Source: Herminiimonas arsenitoxidans (GTDB lineage: Bacteria > Pseudomonadota > Gammaproteobacteria > Burkholderiales > Burkholderiaceae_D). Taken from it: 64,000 nt of DNA. Every line of letters begins with the position of its first letter. Position 1 is the first letter of the stretch. Location: positions 2,666,001 to 2,730,000 of the forward strand of contig NZ_LT671418.1 in the NCBI RefSeq assembly GCF_900130075.1, in the 5' to 3' direction. Below, in pieces: positions 61,875 through 64,000 of the stretch. The position numbers and the translations under genes are program-made. Under the pieces are notes generated by a model, which saw nothing but the letters and a program-made list of their open reading frames with translations, was not told the DNA's origin and searched no databases.

Positions 61875-62747
61875 GTGGACCAATTATTACAGCATACGCT
61901 CAACGCTCTCGTGCTGGGCTCGACGTACGCCTTGCTCGGGATCGGCCTGACACTGATCTTCGGGATCATGCGGGTAGTGAACTTTGCGCATGGCGAATTG
62001 TATGCACTCGGTGCGTATGTCGCTTATGGCGTGGTTGCCATGTTCGGCATGAATTTTTTCGGCTCGCTGATAGTCGCTGCCATCGTCGGCTTCCTGTTAG
62101 GTTCGGCGATTGAATACTTCCTTTTGCGTCGTCGTGATCTGAAGGCGATCGATGAAGTCATGCTGATCATGATCGGTGTGATGATCATCATGCAGAACGC
62201 GGAATTGCTGATGTGGGGCGGCGTCGCTAAATCTGTGCCTTCACCATTCAGCCAGGAACCTATCGTGTGGGGCGCGATTTCTGTTTCCCCGATACGTCTG
62301 TTCGTATTGGCGACAGCCGTAGCTTTGCTGGTGATTTTCTATCTGTTGATCGAGCGTTCGCGTCTTGGTTTGGCGATGCGGGCCACCTTCCAGGACAAGG
62401 ATGCAGCCAAGATCGTCGGCGTGAATGTGTCGCACATGTACACGCTGACCTTTGCGCTGGGTTCCTGTCTCGCTTCGGTAGCGGGTGCCTTGCTGGCTCC
62501 GGTATTCGTTGTGACGCCGACCATGGGCGATCTCGCGAGTTTGAAAGCATTTGCCATCGTTATTCTCGGCGGGCTAGGTAATCTGCCTGGCGCAGCTTTG
62601 GGCGGATTCGTGCTGGCTATCGTTGAAGAGTTTGGTGCCGGTTATATCTCCACTGCCTATCGCGATGCACTGGGCTTTCTTGTCATTCTTGGGGTCATGA
62701 TTTTCCGCCCACAAGGCTTGTTTACCGTCCGGGAAAGGGTAGGTTGA
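61875..62747 (+). CDS. LIV-type ABC transporter permease (LivH), system 3
   Basis: 290 aa, ~8 membrane segments: ALVLGSTYALLGIGLTLIFG, MRVVNFAHGELYALGAYVAY, and AFAIVILGGLGNLPGAALGG. The start is GTG 61875, preceded by GGAGGA at 61864; the longer frame from 61842 lacks a site. A small hairpin (TCACCTAC...GTAG...GTGA, about 61814-61838) lies in the gap after the binding-protein gene. Confidence 0.9.
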   Translation: MDQLLQHTLNALVLGSTYALLGIGLTLIFGIMRVVNFAHGELYALGAYVAYGVVAMFGMNFFGSLIVAAIVGFLLGSAIEYFLLRRRDLKAIDEVMLIMIGVMIIMQNAELLMWGGVAKSVPSPFSQEPIVWGAISVSPIRLFVLATAVALLVIFYLLIERSRLGLAMRATFQDKDAAKIVGVNVSHMYTLTFALGSCLASVAGALLAPVFVVTPTMGDLASLKAFAIVILGGLGNLPGAALGGFVLAIVEEFGAGYISTAYRDALGFLVILGVMIFRPQGLFTVRERVG

Positions 62748-62749
62748 TC

Positions 62750-63790
62750 ATGAAAAAGAAAATCACTTTTCTTGTCTCTGTGTTGGCACTGGCTCTTCTG
62801 CCATTGGTCTGGCCTGATCCATATCTGCTGTCGGTCGTAGCCTCGGCAGGTATCTTCATCATCGCCGCCATTAGTCTGAATCTGTTGCTGGGTTTTACCG
62901 GGCAACTGAGTCTCGGACATGTGGCCTTCTTCGGCCTGGGGGCGTACACGACTTCACTCATGTCGCTGGGCTTTGATGTCACCTTGTGGGGTATGACTAC
63001 GCCGCTGGTAGTTGATCCCAAACCGGTCTGGCTCTCCTTCATCTGCGGCATCGGAGTTGCTGCCATCTGCGGTTGGCTGCTCGGCAAACTGGCCTTCCGT
63101 GTGCGTGGTGCCTACTTCGTGATTGTCACGATCAGCTTTGCCCAAGTCACACGCATGGTTGCGCTGAACTGGGTTGATCTGACAGAAGGTCCGATGGCAT
63201 TGAACAGCATTCCAGCGCTGACGATGTGGGTGCCGGGCGAAGGCGTGATCGATCTGGTCAGCAAGGCGTCGACTTACTGGTTGGTGTTGGGCATAGGCGT
63301 ACTGTCCTATCTGCTGGTCGCTGCCATGGTTCACAGCCGCGTCGGTCGCGCCATGATCGCCTTGCGTGAAAACGAAGTGCTGGCGCGTTCTGTCGGCATA
63401 CGCGTGACCCACTATCTCGGCATCGCCACCATTTTTGCCGCTGGTATTGCTGGTGCAGCAGGTGGACTGTATGCGCATACGGTTCGGATTATTGATCCGG
63501 ATGTCTTCATGTTTATGTTCACCATCATGATGGTCATCATGGTCATCGTCGGTGGCAAGGGCACGCTGGCAGGCCCGGTGGTTGGTGGCTTGTTGTTCGG
63601 TCTGCTGCCCGAGGTATTGCGCGGCGTGGTCTCGCCTGAAATTCAGTGGATGATTTACGGTGTGCTGATGATCGCCGTACTGGTCTACATGCCTAAAGGT
63701 GTGGTGCCATCGGCCGGTAATCTGCTGCGTCGTTATTCTTCAAAAGCCTTGAAAGAGCAGGCACCTGTTGTGCGGAGGAAAACAGCATGA
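62750..63790 (+). CDS. LIV-type ABC transporter permease (LivM), system 3
   Basis: 346 aa, ~10 membrane segments: ISLNLLLGFTGQLSLGHVAF, GAYFVIVTISFAQVTRM, ALRENEVLARSVGIRV. ATG 62750 is preferred to TTG 62744, which overlaps the livH stop. Stop overlaps the livG start (ATGA). Confidence 0.92.
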   Translation: MKKKITFLVSVLALALLPLVWPDPYLLSVVASAGIFIIAAISLNLLLGFTGQLSLGHVAFFGLGAYTTSLMSLGFDVTLWGMTTPLVVDPKPVWLSFICGIGVAAICGWLLGKLAFRVRGAYFVIVTISFAQVTRMVALNWVDLTEGPMALNSIPALTMWVPGEGVIDLVSKASTYWLVLGIGVLSYLLVAAMVHSRVGRAMIALRENEVLARSVGIRVTHYLGIATIFAAGIAGAAGGLYAHTVRIIDPDVFMFMFTIMMVIMVIVGGKGTLAGPVVGGLLFGLLPEVLRGVVSPEIQWMIYGVLMIAVLVYMPKGVVPSAGNLLRRYSSKALKEQAPVVRRKTA

Positions 63791-64000
63791 GCCAAATGAA
63801 TACAACTCCCGCGCTGGAACTCGAAGGCGTGACCATGCGTATCGCCGGCCTGACTGCGGTGGATAACGCCAGCTTCTCCGTACCGGCCGGCAAGATCGTC
63901 AGTCTGATCGGCCCTAATGGTGCCGGCAAAACGACGACCTATAACGTGATTTCCGGCTATATGAAACCGACTTCTGGTCGGGTCAAATTGTTCGGTCATG
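63787..64000 (+). CDS. LIV-type ABC transporter ATPase (LivG), system 3, N-terminal fragment
   Basis: 71 codons are inside the window and the frame runs off the end. Walker A GPNGAGKTTTYNV, preceded by LEGVTMRIAGLTAVDNASF, and followed by SGYMKPTSGRVKLFGH, give a clear LivG. ATG 63787 overlaps the livM stop by 4 nt. A livF gene is expected beyond the window. Confidence 0.9.
   Translation, partial: MSQMNTTPALELEGVTMRIAGLTAVDNASFSVPAGKIVSLIGPNGAGKTTTYNVISGYMKPTSGRVKLFGH

Noticed and set aside
1..64000. tRNA, rRNA, CRISPR arrays, insertion sequences, prophage
   Set aside because: No cloverleaf T-loop signature, no regularly spaced repeats, no transposase or integrase frame was found when reading both strands.

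Overview
The window looks like a chromosomal segment of a betaproteobacterium of the Burkholderiales, most likely an Oxalobacteraceae member of the Herminiimonas/Janthinobacterium type. This is inferred from the mid-50s G+C impression, the OxlT-type oxalate:formate antiporter, the betaproteobacterial porin and the wealth of LIV-type ABC transporters. I made no database comparison. I see no rRNA, tRNA, insertion sequence, prophage or CRISPR.

Left part (1-23.5 kb): the 3' end of a TonB-dependent receptor, a phosphoglycerate mutase, a DUF1800/DUF1501 export pair, and a porin that runs directly into a ferric-type ABC transporter (ATPase, binding protein, two-domain permease). Next come a TonB-like protein with a non-TonB C-terminus, a class A acid-phosphatase-like lipoprotein, a LysR regulator and a second ferric-type ABC transporter. 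A 930-bp gene-free gap follows that holds TACGTAT repeats and a long nested hairpin, a candidate structured RNA, upstream of the oxalate/formate antiporter. A CSS-EAL c-di-GMP phosphodiesterase and a cardiolipin synthase close the region.

Middle (23.5-37 kb): Cu/Zn superoxide dismutase, a complete type I restriction-modification operon (hsdM-hsdS-hsdR, with an unusually long HsdS), a lipoprotein, a DEAD-box RNA helicase with two RNA-binding domains instead of one, small secreted or membrane proteins, a GNAT acetyltransferase, and a divergent MFS/AraC pair.

Right part (37-64 kb, running off the edge): a continuous catabolic supercluster. It has three separate branched-chain-amino-acid-type (HAAT) ABC transporters, one with LivM, LivG and LivF fused in one polypeptide. 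Around them lie two amidase-signature hydrolases, two HpxZ/AtzH-like small proteins, a PuuE/cyclic-imidase-like NodB protein, a metal-dependent amidohydrolase, a YlbE/AllG-like DUF1116 protein, and a three-subunit molybdenum hydroxylase with a CoxG-like protein. GntR and MarR regulators are embedded. Four near-identical palindromes (ATGTGG-N4-CCACAT) tie the MarR gene to the amidohydrolase operon on its left and the molybdenum-hydroxylase/transporter operon on its right. The simplest reading is hydroxylation of a nitrogen heterocycle or cyclic amide, ring opening, and stepwise amide/ureide hydrolysis. The substrate cannot be read from sequence. This is the best candidate in the window for an undescribed pathway.
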